DNA of 64,000 bases, taken from assembly GCF_002914585.1 (NCBI RefSeq), contig NZ_PDDM01000026.1, forward strand, positions 17,472 through 81,471. The letters run 5' to 3'. Of this stretch, positions 8,609 through 17,289 are shown piece by piece. The stretch is from Pseudanabaena sp. BC1403 (GTDB lineage: Bacteria > Cyanobacteriota > Cyanobacteriia > Pseudanabaenales > Pseudanabaenaceae). Positions within the stretch are counted from its first letter, which is position 1. Every line of letters begins with the position of its first letter. The notes under the pieces were generated by a model. That model worked only from the letters and a program-made list of their open reading frames with translations, was not told the origin of the DNA and did not search any database. The translations under genes and the position numbers were made by a program.

Positions 8609-9244
8609 TCAAGGAGCTAGCCTTTGAATCTGCCATGATTTGTCTTCTTGAGTATACAGAAAGCGATCGTGCAAGCGGTTAGTACAGCCTTGCCAAAACT
8701 CAAAACTATCGGGAACGACCCGATAGCCACCCCAAAAATCTGGTAGAGGGATCTCTCCATCCAAAAACTTATTCTTCATCTGTTCAAATTGCATTAGCAG
8801 AAGTTGTTTTGAGGAAATTACTGAACTTTGTTGAGAAGTCCAAGCTCCTAACTGGCTACCCCTAGGGCGAGAGGTGAAATATTCTAATGATTCGGCAGTA
8901 GTTACTTTCTCAGCAGTTCCAGTTATGTGAACTTGCCTTTGAAGTGGCAACCAAGTAAACAGAATTGAAACCTTTGGATTTGCATTCATCTGAGTTGCTT
9001 TACGACTCTCATAATTTGTAAAGAAAACCAATCCATTGGCATCAAAATATTTTAGCAATACCGTGCGCATAAATGGCTGCCCTTGTGCGGAAACTGTCGA
9101 TAAGGTCATAGCATTTGGTTCTAGTAGCTCGGCATTACAAGCTTGCTGGAACCATTTCTCAAATTGCTTGAAGGGATCATCATGAAGATCTTTGCGTCTA
9201 AGCTCTCCTTGTTTGTAATCTTCTCTTAGGGCATGAATATCCAT
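8609..9244 (-). CDS. pdxH: Pyridoxamine 5'-phosphate oxidase
   Basis: A 211-aa FMN enzyme that oxidises pyridoxine or pyridoxamine 5'-phosphate to pyridoxal 5'-phosphate. Family motifs are visible in order: RREDL-like N terminus (LREDYKQGELRRKDL), FFTNYESRKATQM, PRGSQLGAW and a conserved C-terminal ending (DRFLYTQ...WQIQRLAP). Length is typical. A cupin gene ends 8 bases upstream, so the two are probably co-transcribed. Confidence 0.95.
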   Translation of the reverse strand: MDIHALREDYKQGELRRKDLHDDPFKQFEKWFQQACNAELLEPNAMTLSTVSAQGQPFMRTVLLKYFDANGLVFFTNYESRKATQMNANPKVSILFTWLPLQRQVHITGTAEKVTTAESLEYFTSRPRGSQLGAWTSQQSSVISSKQLLLMQFEQMKNKFLDGEIPLPDFWGGYRVVPDSFEFWQGCTNRLHDRFLYTQEDKSWQIQRLAP

Positions 9245-9252
9245 TTTTTTGA

Positions 9253-9678
9253 CTACTCAATATTGGGATTATAAAGAACTACATTTTCTTGTTCGTTGGG
9301 ATCGTTACGTGAAACGATCGCATGAGCTGCCTCAGTATCGCTGAGATTATGTGGTTGATGTGGCACACCTGCGGGAATAAAAATAAAATCACCAGCTTCA
9401 TTAATTACTGATTGACTCAGCCCTTGACCATAGCGAGTTTCTACGCGACCCTTGACCAAATAAATAGCAGTCTCATAATCACGATGAAAATGTGGCTCGG
9501 CTGCACCACCTGCGGGAATGATCACCAAATTCATCGAGATTCCCTTTGCTCCTGCTGTAGCACCAGAGATCCCCACAAAGTAGGGCAGCTTTTGCAGTGT
9601 GGCGGTTTCGCGATCGGGACGTACTGTGATGATTTGACTGGAGTAGTCGGGTAATTGCTCAGAATCAGAATTAACCAT
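9253..9678 (-). CDS. Cupin-domain protein
   Basis: A 141-aa single-domain cupin. Motif 1 is HFHRDYETAIYLVKGRVETRYG (metal ligands His, His, Glu, residues quoted as family positions) and motif 2 is GDFIFIPAGVPHQPHN. Metal-binding residues look complete. Such proteins are sugar isomerases, dioxygenases or small-molecule sensors; nothing here tells which. It precedes pdxH by 8 bases on the same strand. Confidence 0.85.
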   Translation of the reverse strand: MVNSDSEQLPDYSSQIITVRPDRETATLQKLPYFVGISGATAGAKGISMNLVIIPAGGAAEPHFHRDYETAIYLVKGRVETRYGQGLSQSVINEAGDFIFIPAGVPHQPHNLSDTEAAHAIVSRNDPNEQENVVLYNPNIE

Positions 9679-9764
9679 AGCAATTGATAAGGCGATCGAT
9701 AAGTGTTTGTTAGTATTGGCTGCACTTGCAAGAAGTACTAGCTACATCCTTAATCATATACTCA

Positions 9765-9822
9765 TCAAAAAAGTTAGGATAGTAAGCCCTAAGTAAGTTT
9801 TTGGTAACTCTTGCAAATCAGT
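9765..9822 (+). repeat. Diverged copy of the thrS leader
   Basis: CAAAAAAGTTAGGATAGTAA...CTCTTGCAAA here matches GCAAAAAAAGTTAAGATGGT...CTCTTGTAAT at 11602-11658 just before thrS, at roughly 80% identity by eye. The two copies bracket the accessory genes between 9.95 and 11.5 kb. The rest of the 275-base gap 9679-9953 shows only HIP1 sites. Confidence 0.6.
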
Positions 9823-9953
9823 ATGCGATCGCAAAGGGCATTTTACGCTCGATGATTTCAAGGTTTGCAAAATAATTCTTTTAAGCGATCAATTTTCTGC
9901 TAGATCTATGCTTCTCAAAAATTGTCGCTTTCACTGCCAGCTAGAGGTAAGTT

Positions 9954-10232
9954 TTATTTTCTCTTGTAAATATCTCCTCTAAAGTCAATCTCATAAATTA
10001 ATAACTCTTCAACGCTTGCACAAAAAATAACTCTCAGCTTACCTATACGCATTCTTTGGTAGCCTTTCCATTCACCCTTGAGATTTTTAATGTCTAGTTC
10101 TTGAAAGGGAATTGAACCACTTTCTTCAATGGAGAGTACAAGCGTTCTCAGCTTTTCCCGTATTCGCTCTTGGTCTATTGAGGACAGAGCATTTAAGAAC
10201 TTTATTACATTTTTGCTGAATTTAACTTTCAT
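9954..10232 (-). CDS. RelE/ParE-family toxin
   Basis: A 92-aa basic protein with the RelE/HigB-like fold signature: MKVKFSKNVIKFLNAL, the helix pair RIREKLRTLV, GEWKGYQRMRIGKLRVIF and a C-terminal IYEIDFRGDIYKR. Members are ribosome-dependent mRNA nucleases or gyrase inhibitors; the GxxRxRIGKxRVIF strand is typical. Its ATG overlaps the stop of the antitoxin gene (ATGA), indicating translational coupling. Confidence 0.85.
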   Translation of the reverse strand: MKVKFSKNVIKFLNALSSIDQERIREKLRTLVLSIEESGSIPFQELDIKNLKGEWKGYQRMRIGKLRVIFCASVEELLIYEIDFRGDIYKRK

Positions 10233-10426
10233 GATTTGATCCAGTCGGTCATGTCAATAAATTCTTCGGGAGCATATTGCGATGGGGTGGCAAATTTTGC
10301 TTCGATTTCGTGGATCTCTTTGTCGCTGACAAGGGGGATTAGGGCAAGAAAAAGAGATAAGCGTTCTTCTCTCAAGACTTCGCGAACACTTTGCTTGATA
10401 ATGTCTCTAAGCATTTGGGCTTCCAT
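10229..10426 (-). CDS. Antitoxin partner of the RelE-type toxin
   Basis: 65 aa from the ATG at 10426. An AGGAGA motif 8 bases upstream of that ATG decides the start; the frame itself stays open to 10519. The sequence has a helical N-terminal half (MLRDIIKQSVREVLREERL) and an acidic C-terminal tail (SQYAPEEFIDMTDWIKS), as expected of a small antitoxin whose C terminus wraps the toxin. I do not recognise a DNA-binding fold with confidence. The overlap with the toxin gene supports the pairing. Confidence 0.75.
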   Translation of the reverse strand: MEAQMLRDIIKQSVREVLREERLSLFLALIPLVSDKEIHEIEAKFATPSQYAPEEFIDMTDWIKS

Positions 10427-10546
10427 AGTTGTATCTCCTGTCATAAGTTTATGCCTAAATTTTTCAATTGTTGATTTATCCAAATTCTCCACGCCTTTTA
10501 AGCAAAGGTGTACACACAAGTTATTGGCTAGTGCTTATCTACTAAA

Positions 10547-10621
10547 GATCCCCCCTCAATCCCCCTTAAAAAAGGAGAAGAAGAAATTCTCCCCCCTTTT
10601 TAAGCGGGGCTGGGGGGAATC
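10547..10621. repeat. GGGGGATC/AAAGGGGG palindromic repeat, copy 1
   Basis: GATCCCCCCTCAATCCCCCT, an A-rich centre, then CCCCCCTTTTTAAGCGGGGC. This is the class of GGGGGATT/AAAAAGGGGG repeats common in cyanobacterial genomes. Its right part encodes the last residues (MIPPSPA) of the DUF559 gene. Confidence 0.8.
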
Positions 10622-10977
10622 ATCCTCTCTATCTCCGCATAAACACTTTCAAATTCATTTAAAACCTGATGATTAGTAAATCGAATTACCTTGATCCCAT
10701 AACCTTCTAATTGTTGAGTTCTCTCTTGATCATAGTCTTTGCCTTCATCGCTATAATGCCTCTCGCCATCGACTTCAATAACTAGTTTGAGGCTAGGACA
10801 ATAGAAATCAGCAATGAAGTAATCAATCGGTCTTTGGCGATAAACTTTGAACTTGAATGTTCTTAAATATTGATGCCAAAGTTTTCTTTCGGCGGGTGTC
10901 ATGTTTTTCCGCAGTTCTTTGGCTCTAGGAATTAGAGCAGGATTATAGGGAAGATGAAAATCAGTTTCATATAGCAT
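10600..10977 (-). CDS. DUF559 endonuclease-domain protein
   Basis: 125 aa. It carries the DUF559 core, related to Vsr/PD-(D/E)XK nucleases: LRKNMTPAERKLWHQYLR, FKVYRQRPIDYFIADFYCP, KLVIEVDGERHY and GIKVIRFTN. The Asp in DYFIADFY and the EVDG motif are the expected metal site. Such genes are frequent near mobile or toxin-antitoxin DNA; their role is not established. The final seven codons come from the GGGGGATC repeat, so the natural C terminus may have been replaced. Confidence 0.82.
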   Translation of the reverse strand: MLYETDFHLPYNPALIPRAKELRKNMTPAERKLWHQYLRTFKFKVYRQRPIDYFIADFYCPSLKLVIEVDGERHYSDEGKDYDQERTQQLEGYGIKVIRFTNHQVLNEFESVYAEIERMIPPSPA

Positions 10978-10982
10978 CGTTT

Positions 10983-11060
10983 TCTCCCCCTAAAACTCTT
11001 CTCCCTTTTTTTAAGGCTTCACTCTTCTCCCCCCTTTTTAAGGGGGGCTGGGGGGGATCT
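10983..11060. repeat. GGGGGATC/AAAGGGGG palindromic repeat, copy 2
   Basis: Two C-rich/T-rich tracts followed by AAGGGGGGCTGGGGGGGATC. It lies just upstream of the DUF559 ATG and is a rearranged copy of the unit at 10547 and 11169. Confidence 0.8.
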
Positions 11061-11157
11061 ATAACCTGCAACGTAGCTACCAGATTAATTTCTACAAGCT
11101 TATATTCTTGATATATGGTTGTTTTGTGGAGGAGAGATGGAAGAAAATCTGCTTCAT

Positions 11158-11475
11158 TTAGCATGGTTGATCCCCCCCAGCCCCCCTTAAAAAGGGGGGA
11201 GAATTTTTAATTTCTAAGTTTTTTAGTTGCTGGGTTATCCAATTAATTGCTACTTCTTCATTTTGCTCTATCGCCTTTTCTACTCCAGTTTTAGCAATTT
11301 CAGGAGTTAACTTGATATCCTTCCCCCGCACCAAATACTTAATATAAGGCACATTTCCCTTAGTACTTGCCTTTAAAAAAATAGACTGCTCAAGCCAATC
11401 CACCTCATCAGGCTTAAACTGTGAAAGCTTATACTCAGAGTCTTTCAGGATATCGGATAGGTTCATCAGGGGCAA
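11158..11475 (-). pseudogene. N-terminal fragment resembling a restriction-subunit N-terminal domain, ended by a repeat
   Basis: 105 codons. The first 75 (MNLSDILKDSEYKLSQF ... VPYIKYLVRGKDIKLTPE) resemble the N-terminal segment of cyanobacterial type I restriction R-like or related proteins, in which a short helical head precedes the nuclease domain. I recall this similarity only loosely. No nuclease or helicase domain follows; the last 15 codons (SPPFLRGAGGDQPC) are translated GGGGGATC repeat. The most likely reading is a gene cut off by repeat insertion. An intact small gene of unknown role is possible. The start is probably the second Met. Confidence 0.45.
11169..11206. repeat. GGGGGATC/AAAGGGGG palindromic repeat, copy 3
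   Basis: GATCCCCCCCAGCCCCCCTT joined to AAAAAGGGGGGAGAATTTTT. Short form of the same family; a near-identical half is at 29706. Confidence 0.85.
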
Positions 11476-11679
11476 AAGGTATCATATAGAAAATCGTTGT
11501 CTGTCATAGAGTGTAGCCTAATTGCGAGAAATAAATAAGTATTAGATTGGGGTGCGATCGCTAAATTCCCAAACTGAGATATAAAGCGATCGCAATATTC
11601 AGCAAAAAAAGTTAAGATGGTAGACTCTAAGTAAAATTTTTGTAACTCTTGTAATAAATTAAGGTCACGACATCAAGTT

Positions 11680-13500
11680 ATGGATGCAGTTGCAGTAAAG
11701 CCCAGCGATATTAAACCTAGTGATATCCTGCGGCAAGCCGATACCGAAAAACTAGCGCGGATTCGCCACACCTGCTCTCATGTGATGGCAATGGCAGTTC
11801 AAAAGTTATATCCCGATGCTAAGGTGACTATCGGCCCTGCAACTGAGAATGGCTTTTATTACGACTTCGATCGCAAAGAGCATTTTACCCCCAGTGATTT
11901 AAAGGCGATCGCCAAGGAAATGAAGCGGATCATCAAGTGGAATCAACCCCTTGTGCGTCAGGAGTTGCCTCGTCCTGAGATGCTTACCGAAATCGAGAAA
12001 CTTAACGAGCCTTATAAAATTGAGCTATTAGCTGCCATTCCTGAAGGGCAAAATATTAGCCGTTATTTCATTGGTGATCCAGCCAAATTTGAAAAACAAC
12101 CTTGGTGGGATTTGTGCGCTGGCCCCCACCTAGATGCTACTGGTGATATTAATCCCGATGCCTTTGCCCTAGAGAGCATTGCAGGAGCATACTGGCGCGG
12201 CGACGAAAAGAATCCCATGTTGCAAAGGATTTATGGCACGGCTTGGGAAACTCCTGAACAACTTCAGGCGTATCACCAAATGCTCGAAGAAGCCAAACGC
12301 CGCGATCACCGCACCATTGGTAAAGATTTGCAACTATTCAGTATTCAAGAAGATGCTGGTGGTGGCTTGGTATTCTGGCATCCCAAGGGCGCAATTATCC
12401 GCAATACCATCGAAACCTTCTGGAAAGAAACTCACGTTCAGAATGGTTACGAGTCAGTCACCACGCCTCATATGGCAAATTTAGACCTGTGGAAAATCTC
12501 AGGGCATAACGACTTCTATCGCGAAAGTATGTTTCAGCCGATGGAAGTAGAACATCAGGTTTATCAGCTCAAGCCGATGAACTGTCCGTTCCATGTGTTG
12601 ATTTACAAAGATACGCTCCATTCCTACAAAGAGTTCCCAATTCGCTATGCTGAGCTTGGCACGGTGTATCGTTACGAGCGCTCTGGAACCATGCATGGGC
12701 TGATGCGTGTGCGCGGCTTTACGCAAGATGATGCTCATATCTTCTGTACTGAAGAACAAATTGAGCAGGAAATCCTCGGCGTTCTCAATCTTGCGGAATT
12801 GATTCTCTCGACCTTTGGCTTTGAGAATTACGAAATCAATCTCTCTACTCGTCCCGAAAAATATGTTGGTTCCGATGCGATTTGGGAGAAATCTACGGAA
12901 GCTCTTAAGCAAGCCCTCAATCAAAAGGGTTGGAACTATGTTGTTGATGAAGGTGGTGGCGCATTCTATGGGCCAAAGATCGATATCAAGATTGAAGATG
13001 CGATCGGTCGTCGTTGGCAATGTTCTACCATTCAGCTAGATTTCAATTTGCCCGATCGCTTCAAGATGGAATATGTTGGTGAGGATGGTGTGCGCCATCA
13101 ACCGATCATGATTCACCGTGCGTTGTTTGGTTCCGTCGAGCGTTTCATCGGCGTACTGATTGAAAACTATGCTGGTGATTTTCCTCTGTGGTTAGCTCCT
13201 GTGCAAGCTAAGTTAATTGCAGTCTCCGACAGTCAAATGGAATATGCTGAGCAAGTTGCTGCCAAGATGAAAGCAGCAGGTTTGCGCGTGCAGCTAGACC
13301 ATAGCGGCGATCGCATGGCTAAGCAAATCCGTAAGGCTGAGATGGACAAAATCCCTGTGATGGCAGTCATCGGTGCGAAGGAAGTCGAATCAGGAACCCT
13401 CAGCATTCGCAGTCGTAAGCATGGCGAGCTTGGCGCGATCGCAATTGACGAAGTGATTAGCAAAATGCAAGCAGCGATTAGCGATCGCACTTGGTTCTAA
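11680..13500 (+). CDS. thrS: Threonyl-tRNA synthetase
   Basis: A 606-aa class II synthetase. It starts directly in the editing-domain region (RIRHTCSHVMAMAVQKLYP, with the HxxxH zinc motif), so the N-terminal TGS domain present in E. coli ThrRS is absent, as in other cyanobacteria. Catalytic motifs follow: MNCPFHVLIY (zinc Cys), RYERSGTMHGLMRVRGFTQDDAH (motif 2 region), GGGAFYGPKIDIK and HRALFGSVERFIG (motif 3). A C-terminal anticodon-binding domain (KLIAVSDSQMEYA onward) completes it. It charges tRNA-Thr. A diverged second copy of its leader is at 9765. Confidence 0.98.
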   Translation: MDAVAVKPSDIKPSDILRQADTEKLARIRHTCSHVMAMAVQKLYPDAKVTIGPATENGFYYDFDRKEHFTPSDLKAIAKEMKRIIKWNQPLVRQELPRPEMLTEIEKLNEPYKIELLAAIPEGQNISRYFIGDPAKFEKQPWWDLCAGPHLDATGDINPDAFALESIAGAYWRGDEKNPMLQRIYGTAWETPEQLQAYHQMLEEAKRRDHRTIGKDLQLFSIQEDAGGGLVFWHPKGAIIRNTIETFWKETHVQNGYESVTTPHMANLDLWKISGHNDFYRESMFQPMEVEHQVYQLKPMNCPFHVLIYKDTLHSYKEFPIRYAELGTVYRYERSGTMHGLMRVRGFTQDDAHIFCTEEQIEQEILGVLNLAELILSTFGFENYEINLSTRPEKYVGSDAIWEKSTEALKQALNQKGWNYVVDEGGGAFYGPKIDIKIEDAIGRRWQCSTIQLDFNLPDRFKMEYVGEDGVRHQPIMIHRALFGSVERFIGVLIENYAGDFPLWLAPVQAKLIAVSDSQMEYAEQVAAKMKAAGLRVQLDHSGDRMAKQIRKAEMDKIPVMAVIGAKEVESGTLSIRSRKHGELGAIAIDEVISKMQAAISDRTWF

Positions 13501-13517
13501 AAAACACTTGAAAATAG

Positions 13518-13545
13518 AAAAAAAGGGGCTAAAGCCCCTTTTTTT
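13518..13545 (+). terminator. Terminator of thrS
   Basis: 13-bp perfect stem AAAAAAAGGGGCT/AGCCCCTTTTTTT, 17 bases after the thrS stop. The symmetrical A/T flanks let it work for the convergent gene as well. Confidence 0.88.
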
Positions 13546-13549
13546 GTAA

Positions 13550-14336
13550 CTATCTCAAATAAATTGTGGGTTCTTCCCAAAGATAGTTTTCTAGCGATAC
13601 AGAGGATGTTGGGTTTTCTAAAGATGCGCCTGATTCGTCAACGATCGAAATATTCTCAGCCTCTAACTTCTCCCTCTGAGACTCAACATGAGCCGTCAAA
13701 CAACCCTGAATCCAAAATTCTATGAACGGGATAACCTGCGATCGCCGCTTTTTTTAAATAATTGGGAATTGCCCGAAAATGCCCATCCAGAACGCCAATA
13801 CCTGAAACGATCTGCCTGTAAGTTACTACTTTACCCGCAGGAATCTTAGCCACAAAATCTAGAAATCGCTCGTAGGGAATTTCTGACAGCGGCGGAAAAA
13901 CATTGGGTTCGATATAAAGGCGATCGCCTACTTTTAACACCCCATTTGCGATCGCCACAGCCAACATTCCGCGCTTGCCTTCAATGCACTTGAGCGAATC
14001 TACCAAATGCGCGATTCGCTTACATGGTTCGCAATGGAAAGTAAGCCGCATCGCCGCTCCATCCATAGTTTTTAAAACTGTACCCGAAGTAAGTAGTTGG
14101 CGATCAATCCCTCTAACGACAATATTCTCCCTTAATTCCGATGGCTGAATCGAGAATGACTGCAAATCCTCATATTTAGCTACTAAAATTTGTCTGGGAC
14201 TGATGGGATTGGTATTAATATCGCCATCGATCCCAGAGCCAGATGCGATCGCGATCGCATCACGTTCCATCATCGCCAAGCCATGTTTAGGCTTAACAAA
14301 CAGATTCGTTATCTCTCCATATATCGCTGGCATCAT
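13550..14336 (-). pseudogene. MOSC domain fused to an alkyltransferase-like domain, with an apparent frameshift
   Basis: Residues 1-145 (from MMPAIYGEI at 14336; the open frame extends to 14366 but overlaps the upstream gene) are a MOSC domain: LFVKPKHGLAM, GIDGDINTN, LRENIVVRGID and the cofactor Cys in FHCEPCKRI. A DNA-binding domain of the O6-methylguanine-methyltransferase type follows: RFLDFVAKIPAGKVVTYRQI, then YPVHRIL where active enzymes have PCHRV. The reactive Cys is Val, so it is alkyltransferase-like, not a methyltransferase. The frame stops at 13683, but family-like sequence (LTAHVESQREKLEAENIS ... LENYLWEEP) continues in another frame to a stop at 13550. This implies a one-base insertion, or loss of two, near 13710: a real mutation or a sequencing error. 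Confidence 0.75.
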
Positions 14337-14341
14337 GGAAG

Positions 14342-14887
14342 TTAATCTGTGCCTCCCCATGTCCAAACGGGCTTACCATCTTTAACATCTTTTTTCAAAA
14401 TCACAGGCGTTAGTCTATTGGCATCATTCATGCCCGTCATATCCAAAATTAGATAGGCGCTGTCATTGATAAACTGCATTCGCAAATAGGAATGACCTTC
14501 AAAGGGTTCGCCATTAATCTTCGTGATTCTGGCAGTTGCTTGGCAGTTGTGATACTTAATCTGGAGTTTTGCAACCCAAGTCACACTAAATTTATCGCTT
14601 TTCTCAATCTTAAACGGTCTAGCAAACCAACCAAGGGAAGTTGCCGTGCCATCAATTGTATAGCCTCCTTCATAATAGGGACGAGGTGTTTCGGTCAAGG
14701 TGATCTCCGTAGGGCATATCGGGAAAGTTGCACCTGAGTCCGCAGGATAAACACTAAGCGTGAGATTGTTTGGCGCTGCAAAACTGGGATTTGCAAATAA
14801 AGATAATTGTGCGATCGCCAAAGTACCGACACTTAAAGATAGTCGCTTTAGAAAGAGCTTGAAAGTTTGCATTTTTAAAATTTTCAT
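14342..14887 (-). CDS. Exported protein of unknown function
   Basis: From the ATG at 14887 the product is 181 aa: a basic start (MKILKMQTFKLFLKRL), a hydrophobic core (LSVGTLAIAQLSLF) and a cleavage site near PSFA-AP. The frame runs open to 14968, but that would bury the signal peptide. The mature part has many beta-prone segments, two Cys residues (FPICPTEI, YHNCQA) that could form a disulfide, and no family I can name. It ends 5 bases before the likely start of the MOSC gene, so the two are probably co-transcribed. Confidence 0.7.
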   Translation of the reverse strand: MKILKMQTFKLFLKRLSLSVGTLAIAQLSLFANPSFAAPNNLTLSVYPADSGATFPICPTEITLTETPRPYYEGGYTIDGTATSLGWFARPFKIEKSDKFSVTWVAKLQIKYHNCQATARITKINGEPFEGHSYLRMQFINDSAYLILDMTGMNDANRLTPVILKKDVKDGKPVWTWGGTD

Positions 14888-14985
14888 GTTTTTGTTTTTA
14901 CCGTAAACCAGTCTACGCATTTTGCCTATATAAAACTCAGAAGCCGATATCACATTTCTAGTTCCCATGACTGTGTAGGTTAAAG

Positions 14986-15064
14986 GTAGGATGGGTTAGC
15001 GATCGCGTAACCCATAATTAATGAATGCCTAATTAATGCGTTACGTTGCACTAACCCATCCTAC
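14986..15064. repeat. GTAGGATGGGTTAG inverted repeat
   Basis: 14-bp perfect ends (14986-14999 and 15051-15064) with inner GCGTAAC/GTTACG-type pairing and an AT-rich centre. GTAGGATGGGTTAGC...CTAACCCATCCTAC elements are a known dispersed type in cyanobacteria. It sits between the divergent exported-protein gene and argS. Confidence 0.8.
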
Positions 15065-15136
15065 TTATCGCCCATAATATTGAGTAGAGCATAAAAAAAG
15101 CTATATTGATTAGCCTGAGATCTCAGCTACTAACCC

Positions 15137-16894
15137 ATGACCACCTCCGTTTTATCCGATTTAAAAATTCGTTTCTCTAAGGCGATCGCATCAGCTTTTG
15201 GTGAAGAATATGCCAATCACGATCCCGCCGTTGCGCCCTCTAAGGATGCTAAATTTGGCGATTATCAATGCAATGCCGCTTTGGGCTTAACCAAAAAGCT
15301 CAAACAAAAGCCTCAAGATGTGGCAGCGAAAATAATTGAAAATTTACTAGCCGATGAATCTGTAAATGAAATATTTGAGCCTCCCACGATCGCAGGAGCA
15401 GGATTTATTAACTTAAAGCTCAAACTTAGTTATTTAGAATCTCAATTAGCGAAAATGCAAAAAAGCGATCGCCTCGCGATCTCTAAGGTCGAGAAACCCG
15501 ATCGCGTCATCGTTGATTTCTCAAGTCCGAATATTGCTAAGGAAATGCATGTCGGACATTTGCGATCGACGATTATCGGTGATAGCATTGCGCGGATTCT
15601 GGAATTTCAAGGACATGAAGTCTTGCGTCTCAACCATGTTGGCGATTGGGGAACTCAGTTTGGGATGTTGATTACCTATTTACGCGAAGTTTATCCCGAT
15701 GCTCTGACTAAAGCTGATGCGATCGCGATCGGTGACTTAGTAGAACTATATCGTGCTGCCAAAAAACGCTTTGACGAAGATGCGGAATTCAAAGAGATTT
15801 CTCGTGCTGCGGTAGTGGAGTTACAAGCTGGAGGTGCTGAAGCTAAACTGGCATGGCAACTACTTTGCGAACAGTCACGTCGCGAGTTCCAAAAGATCTA
15901 TGATACCCTCAATATTCAATTGGAAGAACGTGGTGAATCTTTTTATAATTCGTTCCTATCAGATGTCGTTACCGACCTCCGCGAAACTGGCTTACTCCAA
16001 GAAGATCAAGGCGCTTTATGTGTCTTTCTGGAAGGATTTAGTAACAAAGATGGTCAACCCTTACCCCTGATCATTCAGAAAACTGATGGCGGCTATAACT
16101 ACGCCACCACTGACCTCGCTGCCCTTCGCTATCGCATTCGCGAAGACAAAGCCACGCGGATTATTTATGTAACTGATATCGGTCAGTCGGGACATTTTAC
16201 CCAAGTCTTCCAAGTAGCCCAACGAGCAAATTGGATTCCAGAAACCGTGCAAACGACGCATGTTCCCTTTGGCTTGGTGATGGGTGATGATGGTAAGAAA
16301 TTTAAAACGCGATCGGGTGATACGATCGCACTTAAGAGTCTCTTGGAAGAAGCGGTCACTCGTGCACGAGCTGATATTGAAACCCGCAACCCTGAAGCAT
16401 CTGATGAATTCAAACAAGATGTCGCCGAAGCCGTCGGACTTGGTGCAGTAAAGTACGCCGACCTGTCACAAAATCGCACCAGCAACTATATCTTCAGCTT
16501 TGATAAGATGCTAGCCCTACAAGGCAACACAGCACCCTATATGCTCTACGCCTATGTGCGGGTGCAGGGAATCGGGCGTAAAGGCGAGATTGATTTTGCT
16601 AGCTTAAATACTGATGCGATCAAGCTTACGCAAGAGCCAGAGATTGTCTTAGCCAAGCATTTGTTGCAATTTGCCGAAGCGATCGATGCTGTTTCTGAAG
16701 AACTATTCCCAAATCGTCTTTGTCAATATCTCTTTGAACTCAGTCAGAAATTCAATCAATTTTTTGAGCAATGCCCTGTATTGCAAGCTGAGGAATCAGA
16801 GAGAATATCGCGCCTAAGTCTGTGTGATATCACCGCCAAAACTCTCAAGCTTGGTTTAAGTCTCCTCGGTATTCGCGTGTTAGAACGGATGTAA
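15137..16894 (+). CDS. argS: Arginyl-tRNA synthetase
   Basis: A 585-aa class I synthetase. An N-terminal additional domain (residues about 1-100) contacts the tRNA D-loop. The catalytic domain carries [18 protein letters not shown], containing the HIGH-type motif HVGH. The KMSKS position reads [15 protein letters not shown]-terminal DALR anticodon-binding helical domain ends in GIRVLERM. Length and ends are normal. It is followed at once by a hairpin terminator. Confidence 0.98.
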   Translation: MTTSVLSDLKIRFSKAIASAFGEEYANHDPAVAPSKDAKFGDYQCNAALGLTKKLKQKPQDVAAKIIENLLADESVNEIFEPPTIAGAGFINLKLKLSYLESQLAKMQKSDRLAISKVEKPDRVIVDFSSPNIAKEMHVGHLRSTIIGDSIARILEFQGHEVLRLNHVGDWGTQFGMLITYLREVYPDALTKADAIAIGDLVELYRAAKKRFDEDAEFKEISRAAVVELQAGGAEAKLAWQLLCEQSRREFQKIYDTLNIQLEERGESFYNSFLSDVVTDLRETGLLQEDQGALCVFLEGFSNKDGQPLPLIIQKTDGGYNYATTDLAALRYRIREDKATRIIYVTDIGQSGHFTQVFQVAQRANWIPETVQTTHVPFGLVMGDDGKKFKTRSGDTIALKSLLEEAVTRARADIETRNPEASDEFKQDVAEAVGLGAVKYADLSQNRTSNYIFSFDKMLALQGNTAPYMLYAYVRVQGIGRKGEIDFASLNTDAIKLTQEPEIVLAKHLLQFAEAIDAVSEELFPNRLCQYLFELSQKFNQFFEQCPVLQAEESERISRLSLCDITAKTLKLGLSLLGIRVLERM

Positions 16895-16895
16895 A

Positions 16896-16922
16896 AAAAG
16901 GTCGTGCGAAGCACGACCTTTT
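16896..16922 (+). terminator. Terminator of argS with GAA loop
   Basis: 12-bp perfect stem AAAAGGTCGTGC-GAA-GCACGACCTTTT beginning one base after the argS stop. It combines a terminator with the GAA-tipped hairpin family. Confidence 0.88.
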
Positions 16923-16944
16923 ATAAAATATAGGAATCAAAAAA

Positions 16945-17169
16945 ATGTCTTTAGAAAAACCTGATAGCGTCTGGAATCATAAGCCTTGGTGGTGTCAACC
17001 TTGGTCAATTATCTTGACTGGAATCTCGATTATTAGTGGTAGTTGGCTATTGTTTAAAATAGTCTGGTTATCTATTCTTGTTGCGATTCCCATATCTGCA
17101 TGGATGGGATTCTTTGTGATTCTATTTCCTAAACTAGCGATTCAAGAAGCTAATCAAGAGATTAATTAG
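16945..17169 (+). CDS. DUF6737 small membrane protein
   Basis: A 74-aa protein with a Trp-rich N terminus (NHKPWWCQPWSIILTG) and two closely spaced hydrophobic helices (about 20-38 and 40-62). The NHKPWWCQPW signature matches a cyanobacterial small membrane protein family listed as DUF6737. Role unknown. It lies 50 bases after argS beyond a terminator. Confidence 0.8.
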   Translation: MSLEKPDSVWNHKPWWCQPWSIILTGISIISGSWLLFKIVWLSILVAIPISAWMGFFVILFPKLAIQEANQEIN

Positions 17170-17182
17170 TTAAAACGAGATA

Positions 17183-17246
17183 AGGCGATCGCAGTAATTT
17201 TGCCATGATCGCGCCTGTGGTGGATTACAAAGCAAAGTGCGATCGC
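17183..17246 (+). repeat. 64-bp direct repeat, left copy
   Basis: 60 of 64 bases equal 18064-18127 in the same orientation. The right copy is the 3' end of a PIN-domain gene remnant, so this copy is a duplicated piece of such a gene. The pair brackets the two antitoxin genes and PIN fragment between them. Confidence 0.8.
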
Positions 17247-17289
17247 AAATATGTTTTATAGTCAAATAAAGCAGAATAATTCGTAGTTC

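Noticed and set aside
10967..11164. 65-codon minus-strand frame with DPPQPPLKRGEKSE
   Set aside because: More than a third is translated GGGGGATC repeat; only MLNEADFLP resembles the neighbouring DUF559 start. Treated as a repeat-linked remnant, not a gene.
9954..11475. Integrative element with an integrase and att sites at the 9.8-11.6 kb island
   Set aside because: No recombinase gene and no tRNA lie nearby; only leader-like repeats flank it.
12499..13020. 173-codon minus-strand frame within thrS
   Set aside because: Antisense shadow of a clearly functional synthetase gene.
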